A stretch of 64,000 nt of DNA from Streptomyces sp. NBC_01498 (GCF_036327775.1 NZ_CP109598.1:5530001-5594000); one strand, 5' to 3'; shown: positions 23,299-35,248, counted from the stretch's first letter. The notes: generated from the letters alone by a model not told the origin. Numbers and translations are program-made.

Positions 23299-25449
23299 TC
23301 AGATTCCCTTGGTCGTGAGCGTGATGGTGCCGCCCTCGGGGGCCGTCTGCCCGCCCTCGACGGACTGCTTCGCCACGGTGTCGTCGAAGAACGGGAAGGT
23401 CCGGTCGACCTCCACCTGGAAGCCCGCCCCGGTCAGCTCGGTCCTGGCGGCGTCCACGGACAGGCCCGTGACGTCCGGGACGGTGATCATCCGGGGGCCC
23501 TTGGAGAGAGTCAGCGTGACGGTGTCGCCCCCGGCGAGCCGGGCGCCCTCCTTCGCCGACTGCGCGGCCACCGCGCCCTCCTCTTCAGGAGAGTTGACCC
23601 GCTCGGCGGCGATCTTCACATCGAGACCGGCGGATTCGAGCGCGGCGGTGGCCTCCTCCTCGGACTGCCCCGTCACGTCGGGCATGTGGACCGGCCTGCC
23701 CTTGCTGACGACGAGCGCCACCCCGGCGTCCGGCCGCAGCTCCGTACCCGTCTTCGGCTGGGAGCGGATCACGTCGCCCTGGGCGGTCTCCGCGTCGAAG
23801 GTCCGGGCGACGACGCCGGGCGCGAGCCCGGCCTCCTTCAGCGCGTCCCTGGCCTCGGCCAGCGACAGGCCGGCCAGGTCGGGCACCCGCACGATCGACG
23901 GGCCGCGCGAGACGACCAGGGTCACCGAGCCGTTGCCCCGTATCCGGGCGCGGGGCCCGGGTTCGGTACGCATCACCGTGCCGCGCTCGTACGCCTCGCT
24001 GAAGTCCCGCTCCACGCGCGCGTCCAGACCCGCCTCGCCGAGACGCTGCTTCGCGGCCTGCTCGGTCTGTCCGAGCACCGAGGGGACCCGGGTGAACTGC
24101 CCCGAGTTGATGTACCAGACACCGAGGCCCAGACCGAGCACCAGCAGCGCGCCCGCCACGGCCGCCAGGACACCCCTGCGGGGCCTTGCGGAGCCCCGCC
24201 CGGGGAAACGGCGCGCGGGCGGCCGTCGCGGCGGGTCCGGCGGCCCCGGAGGCGGCATCGGAAGAATGCTGGTCCGGCGGACACCGCTGTCCCCCGCGTC
24301 CGAAGACGGGTCGGGGGCGCCGTACGGGCCGGGCGACGGGTGCGGGCGCGCGGGGCGGGTCAGCACGCTCGTCGGATCGTCGGAGCCGTCGGCGGGACCG
24401 GCGGAAACTCCGTAGGAGGAGGCGTCGTGCGAGGCCACCGACGCGGTCGAGGCGTCGTGGGCGCGCCCCGACCCGCTGTCGGCTCCGTTGCCCAGGCCGT
24501 CCCGGGACGGCGCGGACGCCCTGCCCGCGCGCCCGCCGCCGGCGCCCGAACCGGCCCGCGCGTCCGCGTTCGCGGCCTCCGGCGGCACCGCGTCCAGCTG
24601 CGCGTCGCTCAGCGCCGCGCGCGTACGCCGGGCCCGCGCGAGGAACGCCACCGCGTCCTCCGGACGGCGGTCCGGATCGCGCGCGGTGGCCGCCGCGACC
24701 AGGTCGTCCAGCTCGGCCGCCATCCCCGGCACCGCTGCGGACGGCGCGGGCACGTCCTCGTTCAGATGCAGGTACAGCACCTGTGCGGGGGTGTCGCCGC
24801 CGTGCGGCTTGGCACCGGTCAGCATCTCGTGGAGCACGACACCGCACGCGTACACGTCGACGCGGGTGTCGGAGGTGCCGTACTCGATCTGCTCCGGCGC
24901 GAGATACGACACGGTGCCGAGGATCGTGCCCGTGGTGTTCGTGACCGAGCCCACGGCCCGTACGAGACCGAAGTCGGCGACCTTGACCCGGCCGTCGTCC
25001 CCGATCAGGACGTTCTCCGGCTTGACGTCGCGATGGATGAAACCCGCCCGGTGCGCCGCGCCCAGCGCCGCCAGCATCGGCTCCAGGATGTCGAGGGCGG
25101 CCCTCGGCCGCAGGGCGCCGCGCTCACGCAGCACGTCGCGCAGCGTGCAGCCCTCGACGTACTCCATGGCCAGATAGACGTACGCGCCGTGGGCGCCCTG
25201 GTCGAAGACCCCGACCACGTTCGGATGCGCGAGCCGCGCCACCGACTTGGCCTCACGGATGAAACGCTCCACGAAGACGGCGTCCGTCGCCAGGGCCGGG
25301 TGCATCACCTTCAGAGCCAGGACACGGTCCAGCCGGGTGTCGACGGCCCGGTAGACCGTGGCCATGCCGCCCACGGCGATACGCGCGTCGACCCGGTAGC
25401 GGCCGTCGAGCACCTGCCCGACGAGCGGGTCCTTAAGCGTCGTGTCCAC
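23299..25449 (-). CDS. PASTA-domain serine/threonine protein kinase
   Basis: The 716-residue kinase has an N-terminal catalytic domain (about 12-280) with ATP-site lysine in LALKVM, HRDVKPENVLI, the DFG segment VADFGLVRA, and the activation loop ending GTVSYLAPEQIEYGT. A Pro/Ser-rich juxtamembrane stretch leads to one membrane span (LAAVAGALLVLGLGLGVWYI, about 425-445) and four extracellular PASTA repeats, each with a VPxVxG-type start, that bind muropeptides or lipid II. GTG 25449 lies 6 nt after TAGACT (25456-25461, minus), so it is probably leaderless. The position matches mycobacterial pknL, but PknL lacks PASTA domains. Cell-wall sensing is likely. Confidence 0.94.
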   Translation of the reverse strand: MDTTLKDPLVGQVLDGRYRVDARIAVGGMATVYRAVDTRLDRVLALKVMHPALATDAVFVERFIREAKSVARLAHPNVVGVFDQGAHGAYVYLAMEYVEGCTLRDVLRERGALRPRAALDILEPMLAALGAAHRAGFIHRDVKPENVLIGDDGRVKVADFGLVRAVGSVTNTTGTILGTVSYLAPEQIEYGTSDTRVDVYACGVVLHEMLTGAKPHGGDTPAQVLYLHLNEDVPAPSAAVPGMAAELDDLVAAATARDPDRRPEDAVAFLARARRTRAALSDAQLDAVPPEAANADARAGSGAGGGRAGRASAPSRDGLGNGADSGSGRAHDASTASVASHDASSYGVSAGPADGSDDPTSVLTRPARPHPSPGPYGAPDPSSDAGDSGVRRTSILPMPPPGPPDPPRRPPARRFPGRGSARPRRGVLAAVAGALLVLGLGLGVWYINSGQFTRVPSVLGQTEQAAKQRLGEAGLDARVERDFSEAYERGTVMRTEPGPRARIRGNGSVTLVVSRGPSIVRVPDLAGLSLAEARDALKEAGLAPGVVARTFDAETAQGDVIRSQPKTGTELRPDAGVALVVSKGRPVHMPDVTGQSEEEATAALESAGLDVKIAAERVNSPEEEGAVAAQSAKEGARLAGGDTVTLTLSKGPRMITVPDVTGLSVDAARTELTGAGFQVEVDRTFPFFDDTVAKQSVEGGQTAPEGGTITLTTKGI

Positions 25450-25590
25450 CCGGCGAGTCTACGAGCCGCCGCCGACACTCCCGCAGCCCCGGAACGGGCC
25501 CGACACGCCAATGGTGCCGTTCTGTGACAGCCCCCGCACCGCCCCGCCGCAAACGGCCCGCCCCCGCTCCGGGCACCCGGGGACCCGCCC

Positions 25591-28027
<2,437 letters not shown>

Positions 28028-28040
28028 GGCTGTCCAGCTC

Positions 28041-28131
28041 CTCCCTTCGCCGGCATGACCCGGATCAGGTTCGTACGGTCGGAGGCCGCGTCAGCCTCCC
28101 TCTCAGCCCGCTGCGTCCGGGCTCCCGCGAG
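28041..28131 (-). promoter_or_regulatory. TPP riboswitch (THI element)
   Basis: Read on the minus strand, the region shows the THI-box elements GGGCTGAGAGGGAGGC, then ACCTGATCCGGGTCATGCC and GCGAAGGGAGGAG, in the usual order and spacing. The 3' arm overlaps the ribosome site of thiO, so thiamin pyrophosphate should block translation initiation of the operon. TAGGCT (28178-28183, minus) is a plausible -10 box for the leader transcript. Confidence 0.95.
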
Positions 28132-28244
28132 GTGTGAAGTCTCTTGTGCGTCAGTGCCGATGAGTGCTTCACGGGTCAGCCTAACCCGGTCTCCCGCGCC
28201 CGGTAAGGGAGTCGCCGCTGCCGCCGGGTCCTTAAGGTGATCGG

Positions 28245-29465
28245 GTGAGCGAGCAGCGGAAGCAGACGGACCAGCGGCGCGTCGTCGTCGTCGGCGCGGG
28301 CATGGCGGGCGTGCAGACGGCCGTGGCCCTGCGTGAACGGGGGTACGAGGGCGCCCTCACCCTCATCGGCGCGGAGCCGCACCAGCCCTACGACCGGCCC
28401 CCGCTGTCGAAGGCCGTCCTCCTGGGGAAGGAGGACAGTTCCGCGTTCGACGTGGACTTCGACGCGCTCTCGGTCGACCTGCGCCTCGGTCTCGAAGTGA
28501 CCGGCGTACGCCCCGGGGACCGGGAACTGGACACCGGGACGGGCCCCGTCCCGTACGACGTGCTGGTCGTCGCCACCGGCGCCGAACCGGTCACCCTGCC
28601 GGGCGCCCACGGCGTACCCGGTGTCCATCTGCTGCGCACCCTGGACGACGCCGCGCGGCTGCGCCCCGTCCTGGCGCCCGAGCGGCACGTCGTCGTGGTC
28701 GGCGCGGGCTGGATCGGCGCCGAGTTCACCACGGCGGCCAGGGAGGCAGGCTGCGCGGTGACCGTCGTCGAGGCGGCGGGCCGTCCCCTCGCCGGTGCCC
28801 TCCCCGCCGAGGTCACCACTCCGATGGCGCACTGGTACGCGGAGAGCGGCGCCGAACTGCTCACCCACGCGCGCGTGGCGAGCGTCGGGCCCGGCACGGT
28901 GTCCCTCGCCGACGGCCGGGAACTGGTGGCGGACGCGGTGGTCGTCGGCATCGGCGCCCGGCCCGCCACGGCCTGGCTGGCGGGCTCCGGTATCGCGACC
29001 GGCCCCGAGGGCGCCGTCACGGCGGACGACCGGCTGCGGACCTCGGTGCCCGGTGTGTACGCGGTCGGGGACTGCGCCTCGTTCCCCTCGGCCCGCTACG
29101 GCGAGCGGCTGCTGGTGCACCACTGGGACAACGCCCTCCAGGGGCCGCGTACGGTCGCCGCCGACATCGTGGGGGAGGCCCACGCGCCGTACGACCCGGT
29201 CCCGTACTTCTGGTCCGAGCAGTTCGGCCGCTTCGTGCAGTACGCGGGCCACCACGCCGGGGCCGACACCCCGCTGTGGCGCGGCGACCCGGCCGACGCC
29301 TCCTGGTCGGTCCTCTGGCTGCGCGGCGGGGTCCTGGTGGCGCTGCTGGCGGTCGGCCGGCCGCGCGATCTGGCCCAGGGCCGCAAACTCGTCGCGTCGG
29401 CCGCGCGGATCGACCCGGCGCGGGCCGCCGACCCGGGCGTACCCCTGAAGGCGGCAGCTCTCTGA
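28245..29465 (+). CDS. FAD-dependent ferredoxin reductase-like oxidoreductase
   Basis: The 406-residue flavoprotein has the FAD fingerprint VVVVGAGMAGVQTAVALRE, the motif YDRPPLSKAVLLG of the rubredoxin/ferredoxin reductase group, an NAD(P)H fingerprint HVVVVGAGWIGAEFTTAA near residue 147, and TSVPGVYAVGDCAS. The C-terminal reductase segment with VPYFWSEQFG matches ferredoxin reductases of P450 and dioxygenase systems. No ferredoxin or P450 is adjacent. GTG 28245 follows TAAGGT (28233-28238) by 6 nt, so it is probably leaderless. It is divergent from the thi operon. Confidence 0.9.
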   Translation: MSEQRKQTDQRRVVVVGAGMAGVQTAVALRERGYEGALTLIGAEPHQPYDRPPLSKAVLLGKEDSSAFDVDFDALSVDLRLGLEVTGVRPGDRELDTGTGPVPYDVLVVATGAEPVTLPGAHGVPGVHLLRTLDDAARLRPVLAPERHVVVVGAGWIGAEFTTAAREAGCAVTVVEAAGRPLAGALPAEVTTPMAHWYAESGAELLTHARVASVGPGTVSLADGRELVADAVVVGIGARPATAWLAGSGIATGPEGAVTADDRLRTSVPGVYAVGDCASFPSARYGERLLVHHWDNALQGPRTVAADIVGEAHAPYDPVPYFWSEQFGRFVQYAGHHAGADTPLWRGDPADASWSVLWLRGGVLVALLAVGRPRDLAQGRKLVASAARIDPARAADPGVPLKAAAL

Positions 29466-29567
29466 ACACGCTCCGGGCGCCGTACGAGGCCGTGTCGCGC
29501 CGCCCGGCGGCCCGCCCGGTTGCCCGCTCGGCTTCCGACTGTCAGTCCGGGATGGCAGGCTTGTCCT

Positions 29568-29933
29568 GTGACTGAGATTGACGCAAAGATCGATGCTCTC
29601 GTCCCCGCGTGGCTCCACCTGCCCGATATCGCCGAAATGCTCGACATCGAGGTGACGCGGGTGCGCCAGCTGGTGAAGGAGGGCCAGCTCATCGCCGTAC
29701 GCCGCGGTGAGAACCGCGCGCTCCAGGTGCCGGCCGCCTTCCTCGACGGCGACAAGGTCGTCAAGGGCCTCGCGGGGACCTTGACGCTCCTGAGGGACGA
29801 CGGCTTCACCGACGAAGAGATGCTCGAGTGGCTCTTTACTCCCGACCCGTCCCTGCCGGGCACGCCCGCGCAGGCACTCGGTGAGAACCGCGGTACGGAG
29901 GTGAAGCGCCGCGCGCAGGCGCTCGCCGTCTGA
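29568..29933 (+). CDS. Rv2175c-like winged-helix DNA-binding protein
   Basis: The 121-residue protein resembles Rv2175c of M. tuberculosis. An N-terminal winged helix-turn-helix (LHLPDIAEMLDIEVTRVRQL, KEGQLIAVRRGENRALQVPA) is followed by a helical C-terminal domain (GFTDEEMLEWLFTPD). Rv2175c binds DNA and is phosphorylated by the kinase PknL, which sits next to it; here the PASTA kinase lies 4 kb away. GTG 29568 follows CAGGCT (29556-29561) by 6 nt, again a leaderless pattern. Its target DNA is unknown. Confidence 0.85.
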   Translation: MTEIDAKIDALVPAWLHLPDIAEMLDIEVTRVRQLVKEGQLIAVRRGENRALQVPAAFLDGDKVVKGLAGTLTLLRDDGFTDEEMLEWLFTPDPSLPGTPAQALGENRGTEVKRRAQALAV

Positions 29934-29946
29934 CGACGCCACCACC

Positions 29947-29986
29947 GGCCGTGCGCGGACCGGGCCGCCCCGGCCCGCGCACGGCC
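29947..29986 (+). terminator. Stem-loop after the Rv2175c-like gene
   Basis: An 11-bp perfect stem (GGCCGTGCGCG at 29947-29957 with CGCGCACGGCC at 29976-29986) closes over a GC-rich loop, 13 bp after the stop codon. Confidence 0.7.
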
Positions 29987-30104
29987 CGCCCCACGACACG
30001 AGTCCGGCCGGCCCGGTCCGGCCGGCACCGCTCCGCGTACGGCCGTCCCCGGCACAGCCGGCCGGCGGCCGTCCGACGGCGAACACCCGACGGGGGAGAT
30101 CCGC

Positions 30105-30773
30105 ATGCCCGCAGTGCCCGGCGCGCCCAGCGCACTCGACCTGCTGTCCGACGCCCGGCTCTATCTGTGCACGGACGCCCGGAAACGGCAGGGGGACCTC
30201 CCCGAGTTCCTGGACGCCGTCCTGTCCTCCGGGGTCGACATCGTGCAGCTGCGCGACAAGGGCATGGAGGCGGCCGAGGAGCTGGAGCACCTCCAGGTCT
30301 TCGCCGACGCCTGCCGGCGCCACGGCAGGCTCCTCGCCGTGAACGACCGGGCCGACATCGCCCACGCCGTCGGCTCCGACGTGCTGCACCTCGGCCAGGG
30401 CGACCTGCCCGTCTCCGCCGCCCGCGCCGTCCTCGGCACGGAGCCGCTCATCGGCCGCTCCACCCACTCGGAGGCCGAGGCCATGGCGGCGGCCGGCGAG
30501 CCCGGCGTGGACTACTTCTGCGCCGGTCCCTGCTGGCCGACCCCCACCAAGCCCGGCCGGTCCGCGCCGGGACTCGGCCTCGTGCGGTACGCCGCGTCGC
30601 TGGCCACCCGGCGCCCCTGGTTCGCGATCGGCGGGATCGACGCGGGCAATCTGGAAGAGGTGCTCGACGCCGGCGCCCGCCGGGTCGTGGTCGTCCGGGC
30701 CCTGACCGAGGCGGACGATCCGGCCACGGCCGCCGCCGGTCTCGCCAAGCGCGTCCGGGACCGCGTCGCCTGA
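30105..30773 (+). CDS. thiE: Thiamine-phosphate synthase
   Basis: The 222-residue TIM-barrel enzyme joins hydroxymethylpyrimidine diphosphate and thiazole phosphate. Motifs are [17 protein letters not shown] (diphosphate binding), [50 protein letters not shown] and [22 protein letters not shown] 30105 follows GGGGGAG. It is separated from thiO-thiS-thiG and transcribed the other way; I see no TPP element in the 118 bp upstream, so it may escape the riboswitch. The stretch 29987-30104 holds no other feature. Confidence 0.95.
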   Translation: MPAVPGAPSALDLLSDARLYLCTDARKRQGDLPEFLDAVLSSGVDIVQLRDKGMEAAEELEHLQVFADACRRHGRLLAVNDRADIAHAVGSDVLHLGQGDLPVSAARAVLGTEPLIGRSTHSEAEAMAAAGEPGVDYFCAGPCWPTPTKPGRSAPGLGLVRYAASLATRRPWFAIGGIDAGNLEEVLDAGARRVVVVRALTEADDPATAAAGLAKRVRDRVA

Positions 30774-30808
30774 CCCAAGGGCCGCCCCGCCCGTCTCCCG
30801 CCCGCCCT

Positions 30809-30836
30809 GTTCCCGCACCGTCCCAGGTGCGGGAAC
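30809..30836 (+). terminator. Terminator of thiE
   Basis: GTTCCCGCACC (30809-30819) and GGTGCGGGAAC (30826-30836) form a perfect 11-bp stem with a 6-nt loop, 35 bp after the thiE stop. Confidence 0.82.
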
Positions 30837-30924
30837 TGTCCGAGGCGTGGACAGGGATGGTGTGAAATGGACAAACAGCCCGGCTCTGGTTGGGTCCGGG
30901 GGTCACCCTCGATAGCCTTGCGGC

Positions 30925-31842
30925 ATGGCCCTTGGTACAGCCTCGACCAGGACGGATCACGCGCGTACGGTGCGTGAACTGCTGGCGACCGACAGGTTGT
31001 CGTACTCCTTCGAATTCTGGGCGCCCAAGACGGAGAAGGGCGAACGGAACCTCTGGAACGCGCTGCGGCGGGTCGAGGCCGTCGCCCCGAACTTCGTCTC
31101 GGTCACCTACGGCGCGGGCGGCTCCACCCGCGCGGGCACGGTGCGGGCGACCCAGCAGATCGCCGCCGACACCACGCTCACCCCGGTCGCCCACCTCACC
31201 GCCGTCGACCACTCGGTTGCCGAGCTGCGCAACATGATCGGCCAGTTCGCGGACGCCGGCATCAGGAACATCCTCGCCGTGCGCGGCGACCCGCCCGGCG
31301 ACCCGATGGCCGAGTGGGTCCAGCACCCCGAGGGCCTGGCGTACGCGGCCGACCTGGTGCGGCTCATCAAGGACTCCGGCGACTTCTGTGTCGGCGTCGC
31401 GGCCTTCCCCGAGATGCACCCGCGCTCCACCGACTGGGAGAGCGACATCCGGCACTTCGTCGCCAAGTGCCGCGCGGGCGCCGACTACGCCATCACCCAG
31501 ATGTTCTTCGACCCCGTCGACTATCTGCGCCTGCGGGACAAGGTGTCGGCCGCCGCCTGCGACACCCCGATCATCCCCGAGGTCATGCCGATCACCAACG
31601 TCCGCCAGCTGGAACGTTTTTCACGGCTGAGCAACGCGGAGGTGCCTCCCGCACTGCGGGAACGGATCCTCTCCGTCAAGGACGACGCCGCCGCTGTACG
31701 CTCCATCGGTATCGAGTACGCGACGGAGTTCTGCGCGACGCTGCGTGCGGAGGGTGTCCCCGGACTCCACTTCATTACACTCAACAACTCCACGGCGACG
31801 CTCGAAATCTACGAGAATCTCGGACTGCACGAGCAGTCGTGA
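30925..31842 (+). CDS. metF: Methylenetetrahydrofolate reductase
   Basis: The 305-residue flavoenzyme reduces 5,10-methylenetetrahydrofolate to the 5-methyl form for methionine synthesis. Typical segments are [72 protein letters not shown] and a C-terminal [19 protein letters not shown] 30925 lies 6 nt after TAGCCT (30913-30918), so it is probably leaderless; no ribosome site is present. Mycobacterial Rv2172c occupies the same relative place. Confidence 0.96.
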   Translation: MALGTASTRTDHARTVRELLATDRLSYSFEFWAPKTEKGERNLWNALRRVEAVAPNFVSVTYGAGGSTRAGTVRATQQIAADTTLTPVAHLTAVDHSVAELRNMIGQFADAGIRNILAVRGDPPGDPMAEWVQHPEGLAYAADLVRLIKDSGDFCVGVAAFPEMHPRSTDWESDIRHFVAKCRAGADYAITQMFFDPVDYLRLRDKVSAAACDTPIIPEVMPITNVRQLERFSRLSNAEVPPALRERILSVKDDAAAVRSIGIEYATEFCATLRAEGVPGLHFITLNNSTATLEIYENLGLHEQS

Positions 31843-31893
31843 CCGGTCGTACCCGCCCTGTCCCGGGGCGGTGACCGCAGGAGAGGGGCGGGC

Positions 31894-32913
31894 ATGGGCT
31901 GGACGGTCCTCTACATCGCGTTCGGCATCGTCGCGCTGTGGCTACTGGGCGAGGTACTCCTCCAGTACAAGGCGCGGCTCCGTTGGCGACTACTCGCCTT
32001 CACGGGTTTCGTCGGTGTGGTGCTGGGCGTCCTGATGGCCTCCGTCCCGGTCATCGCGGTCGGCGCGATCGCGTTCGCGGTCGGCCAGACCTATGTGACG
32101 CTGTCGTTCCGGCGCGGCTTCTCCACCGGGTGGGCGATCGGCGGCAGCCCCGGCGCGAGCCGGCGCCGCCGGGCCGCCGGGCCCGCGTCCGACGTGCGTG
32201 AACCGAGCCTGGAGGTCTCCGGCCTGGAGTACCGGCCCGACCCCGAATTCCCGGACCTCACTGCGGCCGTGCCCGACGAGCCGCCCTACGCCCCGTCCCC
32301 CTCCGCGTCCGTGTACGAACCGGAGCCGATGCCCGACGACACCGGGCAGTACGGCGTGTACAGCGACGCCGCCTACCAGGCCACCCAGTACGGCAACTAC
32401 GACCCGTACACCGGCTACGACGCCCCCACGGGCGGCGGGACGGGCTACGCGAACGGCGACGCCTACGACGGCCAGGAGCAGCACGCGTACGGCACGGCCG
32501 ACACGTACGGCGCCACGGACCCGTACGCCAGCCACGGCCAGGACGCGTACGGCGGCCAGGACGGCTACGGCGCGCAGGACGGGTACCCGGGGCAGAGCGC
32601 CGGCCAGAACGGGCAGTACGACTACGGCAACGGCCAGCAGCAGTACGCCGCCTACACCGACCCGTACAGCGGCGCCACGACCGACTCCTACGGCGGGTAC
32701 GACGGTTACGACGGACGGCAGCAGCAGTACGCGGAGCCCTACGACGAGCAGAACGGGCAGGCGGCCCGTCAGGAGTACGCGGCGGACACACCCCCCGGCG
32801 GTGTCTGGGTCCCGCAGCAGCGCGAGGGCGAGGACGTGCCCCCGATGCCCGACCAGGAGCCCCGGCCGTACGGCTTCGACCCCGCCTACGACGAGCAGCG
32901 CTACCGCTACTGA
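31894..32913 (+). CDS. Membrane protein with long Tyr/Gly-rich tail, unknown function
   Basis: The 339-residue protein has two to three N-terminal membrane segments (WTVLYIAFGIVALWLLGEVL, WRLLAFTGFVGVVLGVLMA, VIAVGAIAFAVGQTYVTL) and then about 230 residues of low-complexity sequence. From about residue 150 the tail is dominated by Tyr, Gly, Asp and Gln in repeats such as QYGVYSDAAY, YGNYDPYTGY and AYGGQDGYGAQDGY. ATG 31894 follows AGGAGAGG. It starts 51 bp after metF and may be co-transcribed. Tyr/Gly/Gln-rich tails can phase separate or bind walls, but no function is shown here. Confidence 0.85.
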   Translation: MGWTVLYIAFGIVALWLLGEVLLQYKARLRWRLLAFTGFVGVVLGVLMASVPVIAVGAIAFAVGQTYVTLSFRRGFSTGWAIGGSPGASRRRRAAGPASDVREPSLEVSGLEYRPDPEFPDLTAAVPDEPPYAPSPSASVYEPEPMPDDTGQYGVYSDAAYQATQYGNYDPYTGYDAPTGGGTGYANGDAYDGQEQHAYGTADTYGATDPYASHGQDAYGGQDGYGAQDGYPGQSAGQNGQYDYGNGQQQYAAYTDPYSGATTDSYGGYDGYDGRQQQYAEPYDEQNGQAARQEYAADTPPGGVWVPQQREGEDVPPMPDQEPRPYGFDPAYDEQRYRY

Positions 32914-32924
32914 CCGTCCCTGAC

Positions 32925-32946
32925 GGCCCGTCGGCCTCGACGGGCC
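32925..32946. terminator. Stem-loop between convergent genes
   Basis: GGCCCGTCG (32925-32933) and CGACGGGCC (32938-32946) form a 9-bp perfect stem with a GCCT loop, 11 bp after the upstream stop. It may serve both convergent genes. Confidence 0.7.
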
Positions 32947-33020
32947 CTCGGACGGGCGGCTGACGGGCCCGCAACTGCCGCCCTGTGCGGGCGGGTTCGG
33001 GGCAGGACCGCCGCCCCGGA

Positions 33021-34547
33021 TCAGCGCGAGCCGCGGAAGTCCGCCCCCTCCACGATCAGCCCGGCGACCAGCGTCCCGGACATCCCCGCGTGCGCGAGCC
33101 CGCCCCCCGGGTGCGCCTCGCCGCCGACCAGATGAAGACCGGGCAGCAGCGTGGTGTTGGCCGGCCGCAGCAGCCGCCCCCCGGCACCCGCCAGCGAGGG
33201 CGCGGGCACCGAACCGCCCCGCGCCCCGGTCCGGTTCGCCGTATCGGCCGGCGTCAGGATCTCCCGCCGCAGCAGCCGCTCCCGCAGCCCCGGCACGGCG
33301 GCACCGGCCACCGCCACGAGCACGTCCGCGTACCGCTCCCGCAGCCCGGCGTCCGTCCAGTCCACCGGCCCCTGCGGCGCGACCGTCGCCGTGACGGTCA
33401 CCGCCTCGTGCCCGTCGTCCGGACGCGTCGTCGGGTCGTCGGGCCGCAGCACCGTGACCGTGGGCCGCTCCGCCGTCCGCCCGGAGAACACCGCGTCGGC
33501 CTCGGCGCCGCCGACGGGGGAGTGGACCACCGTCCGGTGCGCCGTACCGTCCGGCCGGCCGCCCCGCAGGGCCAGCAGCACCGAGAACCGGCCGGGCACC
33601 GGCGGCGCCCCGGCGGCCGGGGGCCGTACGCCGCCGGCCGGCCACAGGTCCCGGTCCACCAGCCCGGCGGGCGCCGTGCCCGCCACCACATGGTCCGCCG
33701 CCACGACGGCCGAGCCCCCGGCCGAGGGCCCCGGCGCCAGCTCCACACCCGCCGCCCGGCCGTCCTTCTCCACGACCCGGACGACATCGGCGTGGAAGAC
33801 GAACTCCACCCGGCGGGCCAGACACCGCTCGTACACGGCGTGCGCCAGTGCCCGCATACCGCCCCGCACGTACCAGCTGCCGAAGGTCTGCTCCATGTAC
33901 GGCAGCAGGGCGGCGCCCGCCGGGGTGTGCCGGGGATCGAGCCCGTACGCCAGGGCGTACCCCTCCAGCAGCGCGGCCAGCCGGGGATCGGCCAGCTCCC
34001 GGGCCCCCACCTCGGCGACGGTGCCCGCGAGCAGCGGCGCGCGCAGCAGCCGCCGCCGCGGGACGGCCGGATACGGATCGCGCCCGAGCACCTGCCAGTC
34101 CGCGCGCAGCGGCTCCTCCAGCAGAGGCCGCCGCGAACGGTCCCAGGCGTCCCGGGCCCGGCCGAGGAAATCACCCCAGCGCTCGCCCGCGCCCGCGCCG
34201 AGCGCGGCGTCCAGGGCCGCGACGACACCCGCCCGCGACGCGTTGGGCAGCGCCACGTCGGTGCCGTCCGGGAAGAGATGCCGGCTCGCCGGATCGACCT
34301 GGGTCATCCGCACGCACTCCTCAAGAGGCTGCTTGCCGGTCTTGAGGAACAAGTCCCGGTAGACGGCGGGCAGATGCAGCAGGCCCGGCCCCGTGTCGTA
34401 CGCGAACCCGTCGCGCTCCAGCCGGCCGAGGGCGCCGCCGTACGTCGCCGAGCGCTCGTACACCGTCACCCGGTGCCCCGCCACCGCCAGCCGGGCAGCC
34501 GCCACCATCGCGCCCATCCCGGCGCCGATCACCGCAATCCGTGCCAT
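33021..34547 (-). CDS. Phytoene desaturase-like FAD-dependent oxidoreductase
   Basis: The 508-residue protein belongs to the CrtI/phytoene dehydrogenase-related amine oxidase fold. The FAD fingerprint ARIAVIGAGMGAMVAAARLA starts at residue 2, followed by VTVYERSATYGGALG, YDTGPGLLHLP and the C-terminal FAD segment LPGLHLVGGEAHPGGGLAHAG. No carotenoid genes (crtB, crtE) are nearby, so the substrate is unknown; the group includes carotenoid and quinone-ring desaturases or isomerases. ATG 34547 begins the Rossmann fold directly. The frame is open further upstream but that is a shadow of the next gene. Confidence 0.9.
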   Translation of the reverse strand: MARIAVIGAGMGAMVAAARLAVAGHRVTVYERSATYGGALGRLERDGFAYDTGPGLLHLPAVYRDLFLKTGKQPLEECVRMTQVDPASRHLFPDGTDVALPNASRAGVVAALDAALGAGAGERWGDFLGRARDAWDRSRRPLLEEPLRADWQVLGRDPYPAVPRRRLLRAPLLAGTVAEVGARELADPRLAALLEGYALAYGLDPRHTPAGAALLPYMEQTFGSWYVRGGMRALAHAVYERCLARRVEFVFHADVVRVVEKDGRAAGVELAPGPSAGGSAVVAADHVVAGTAPAGLVDRDLWPAGGVRPPAAGAPPVPGRFSVLLALRGGRPDGTAHRTVVHSPVGGAEADAVFSGRTAERPTVTVLRPDDPTTRPDDGHEAVTVTATVAPQGPVDWTDAGLRERYADVLVAVAGAAVPGLRERLLRREILTPADTANRTGARGGSVPAPSLAGAGGRLLRPANTTLLPGLHLVGGEAHPGGGLAHAGMSGTLVAGLIVEGADFRGSR

Positions 34548-34642
34548 GGAACGGACCCTAGCGGCCCCTTTTCCCGGCACCGCGCCCGGGATGCCCGGCC
34601 GGGGGAGCCGAACCGACGGGGCGTCAGGGCGGCCGGGGAGTG

Positions 34643-35248
34643 TCAGGGCGGCCAGGGGACGGCGGTCTCCCGCTCCGCGCGCCGGTCCGCCCGGCGCCGC
34701 CGGAACTGCCGGATCTTCGAGGCCAGAAAGAAGATGATCACGATGCCGCTCAGCAGCAGTCCGCCCGCGATCAGCGCGGCGGCCAGCGGGTGGAAGATCG
34801 CGAAGGTGATGAGCCCGGCCACGGCCAGATCCTCGGCCGTGCTCACGGCGATGTTGCTGAAGGGCTCGGGGGAGGTGTTGACCGCCATCCTCGTACCGGC
34901 CTTCACCAGATGGCTCACCAGCGCGGTCGATCCGCCGACCGCGCCCGCCGTGATCTCCGGGAGCGAACCGCTCTGCCCGGCGAGCAGCGCGGCCACCACG
35001 GCGCCCGACACCGGCCGGATCACCGTGTGCGCCGCGTCCCAGACCGAGTCGACGTACGGGATCTTGTCCGCCACCGCCTCGCAGACGAAGAGCACACCGA
35101 CGACGATCAGCACGTCGGTGCGCTGGAGCGACTCCGGGACCTCGTCGGTCAGCCCGGTCGCGCCGAAGATGCCGAGCAGGAGGACCACCGCGTAGGCGTT
35201 GATCCCGCTGGCCCAGCCACTGGTGAAGACAAGCGGAAGTACGGACAC
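34643..35248 (-). CDS. DUF4126 membrane protein
   Basis: The 201-residue protein opens with LPLVFTSGWASGINAYAVVL, typical of DUF4126. It has about five hydrophobic segments, ending with LIAGGLLLSGIVIIFFLASK and a basic Arg-rich tail. GTG 35248 lies 7 nt after TACGCT (35256-35261, minus), which supports this start and a leaderless mRNA; upstream in-frame codons are not supported. Function unknown. It is 95 bp upstream of the desaturase-like gene on the same strand and may be co-transcribed. Confidence 0.87.
   Translation of the reverse strand: MSVLPLVFTSGWASGINAYAVVLLLGIFGATGLTDEVPESLQRTDVLIVVGVLFVCEAVADKIPYVDSVWDAAHTVIRPVSGAVVAALLAGQSGSLPEITAGAVGGSTALVSHLVKAGTRMAVNTSPEPFSNIAVSTAEDLAVAGLITFAIFHPLAAALIAGGLLLSGIVIIFFLASKIRQFRRRRADRRAERETAVPWPP

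Noticed and set aside
22465..25527. 1020-codon plus-strand open frame
   Set aside because: It runs antisense through endonuclease IV and the kinase, with no motif or ribosome site; the opposite-strand genes are certain.
33021..34547. Carotenoid biosynthetic cluster
   Set aside because: Only one CrtI-fold gene is present; no phytoene synthase, prenyl synthase or cyclase is near.
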